Assembly: GCA_937958785.1 (NCBI GenBank)
Contig: CALGMY010000105.1
Location: 1 to 23,078 of the forward strand
Length of the DNA: 23,078 bases
Direction: 5' to 3'
DNA from: an uncultured Gammaproteobacteria bacterium
GTDB lineage: Bacteria > Pseudomonadota > Gammaproteobacteria > Steroidobacterales > GCA-2729495
Of this stretch, positions 22,777-23,078 are shown piece after piece. A model generated the notes under the pieces. That model ran no database searches. It saw nothing but the letters and a program-made list of their open reading frames with translations, and was not told where the DNA came from. The position numbers and the translations under genes were made by a program. Each line of letters starts with the position of its first letter. The first letter of the stretch is position 1.

Positions 22777-23078
22777 TTAAGCGTTCGTAATCCGTGCCAC
22801 CGGCCGGATCAGGAGGACGTTGCCGAGGGCCACCAGGGCCACCACGACCACCACCGTGAAGGTCACGAAGTAGTCCCCGGTGGCCGTGCGGAGCTGGCCC
22901 GCGAGCAGCGTGCCCGCCGCGCCGCCCATGGTGTCGACGAAGGTCACGATGCCCAGGATGCGGCCGAGCGCCAGCTGGCCGAAGCTCTCGACCGCCACGA
23001 GCTGGATCAGCGTGAAGCTGCCACCGAAGCCGAGGCCGAAGATCACCGCGAACGCCGTGAGCTGCACCGGATCCCGGG
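22777..23078 (-). CDS. Major facilitator superfamily transporter, C-terminal fragment
   Basis: About 99 residues are visible; the 5' end is beyond the window. Three hydrophobic segments (about 5-27, 40-60 and 70-90) end in a short hydrophilic tail. GFGGSFTLIQLVAVESFG and LGRILGIVTFVDTMGGAAGTLLAGQL match the last helices of MFS transporters, where GR-x-x-G and G-rich faces in helices 10-11 are typical of monocarboxylate- and oxalate/formate-type carriers. The substrate is unknown. The stop lies 93 bases from the ABC ATPase start on the same strand, with a 5-bp hairpin (CCGGC / GCCGG) between and no T-tract. Confidence 0.75.
   Translation of the reverse strand, partial: RDPVQLTAFAVIFGLGFGGSFTLIQLVAVESFGQLALGRILGIVTFVDTMGGAAGTLLAGQLRTATGDYFVTFTVVVVVALVALGNVLLIRPVARITNA

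Overview
The window is very GC-rich, densely packed chromosomal DNA. It looks like a free-living gammaproteobacterium: SohB-type S49 peptidase, Ni-type GloA, lipoyl synthase, a YhbQ-like GIY-YIG protein, biosynthetic threonine deaminase with two ACT-like domains, and a RAYT transposase together with a REP-like palindrome. I cannot place it at genus level. I see no tRNA, rRNA, CRISPR array or intact prophage.

Layout. (1) 1-2086: the 5' end of a TonB-like gene (minus, runs off the edge), a 413-base gap, a small lipoprotein, then on the minus strand a DUF192 protein overlapping a membrane-anchored unknown protein. (2) 2251-4878: a six-TM diguanylate cyclase, glyoxalase I, and a serine alpha/beta hydrolase divergent from it with only 13 bases between start codons. 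(3) 4874-5248: a REP-like hairpin, a 65-residue unknown protein and the one textbook rho-independent terminator. (4) 5294-9209: lipA, sohB, an L,D-transpeptidase lipoprotein and a rhomboid protease, all plus strand; the last two overlap by GTGA. (5) 9160-12088: an isolated contractile-tail-sheath-like gene followed by two unrecognised, probably helical proteins. There is no tube, baseplate, spike or ATPase gene nearby. An 18-bp perfect palindrome and a TATAAA box lie between the sheath and the second gene. This is the best candidate for something undescribed. (6) 12117-17874: a mixed set of a GIY-YIG protein, a zinc-ribbon membrane protein, an SDR with a signal peptide, a haloalkane-dehalogenase-like hydrolase divergent from a sulfotransferase, a GNAT acetyltransferase, a RAYT transposase and ilvA. 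(7) 18083-22683: a four-gene minus-strand operon of ABC ATPase, ABC-2 permease, GldG-like protein and DUF4340 protein, in the style of the gliding-motility Gld transporter. (8) 22777-23078: the C-terminal end of an MFS transporter.

Regulation. Many genes lack a clear Shine-Dalgarno sequence. Instead they carry a TAnnnT- or CAnnnT-like hexamer 6-9 bases before the start codon, which suggests leaderless transcription is common in this organism. This is inferred from pattern only; -35 boxes are poor.
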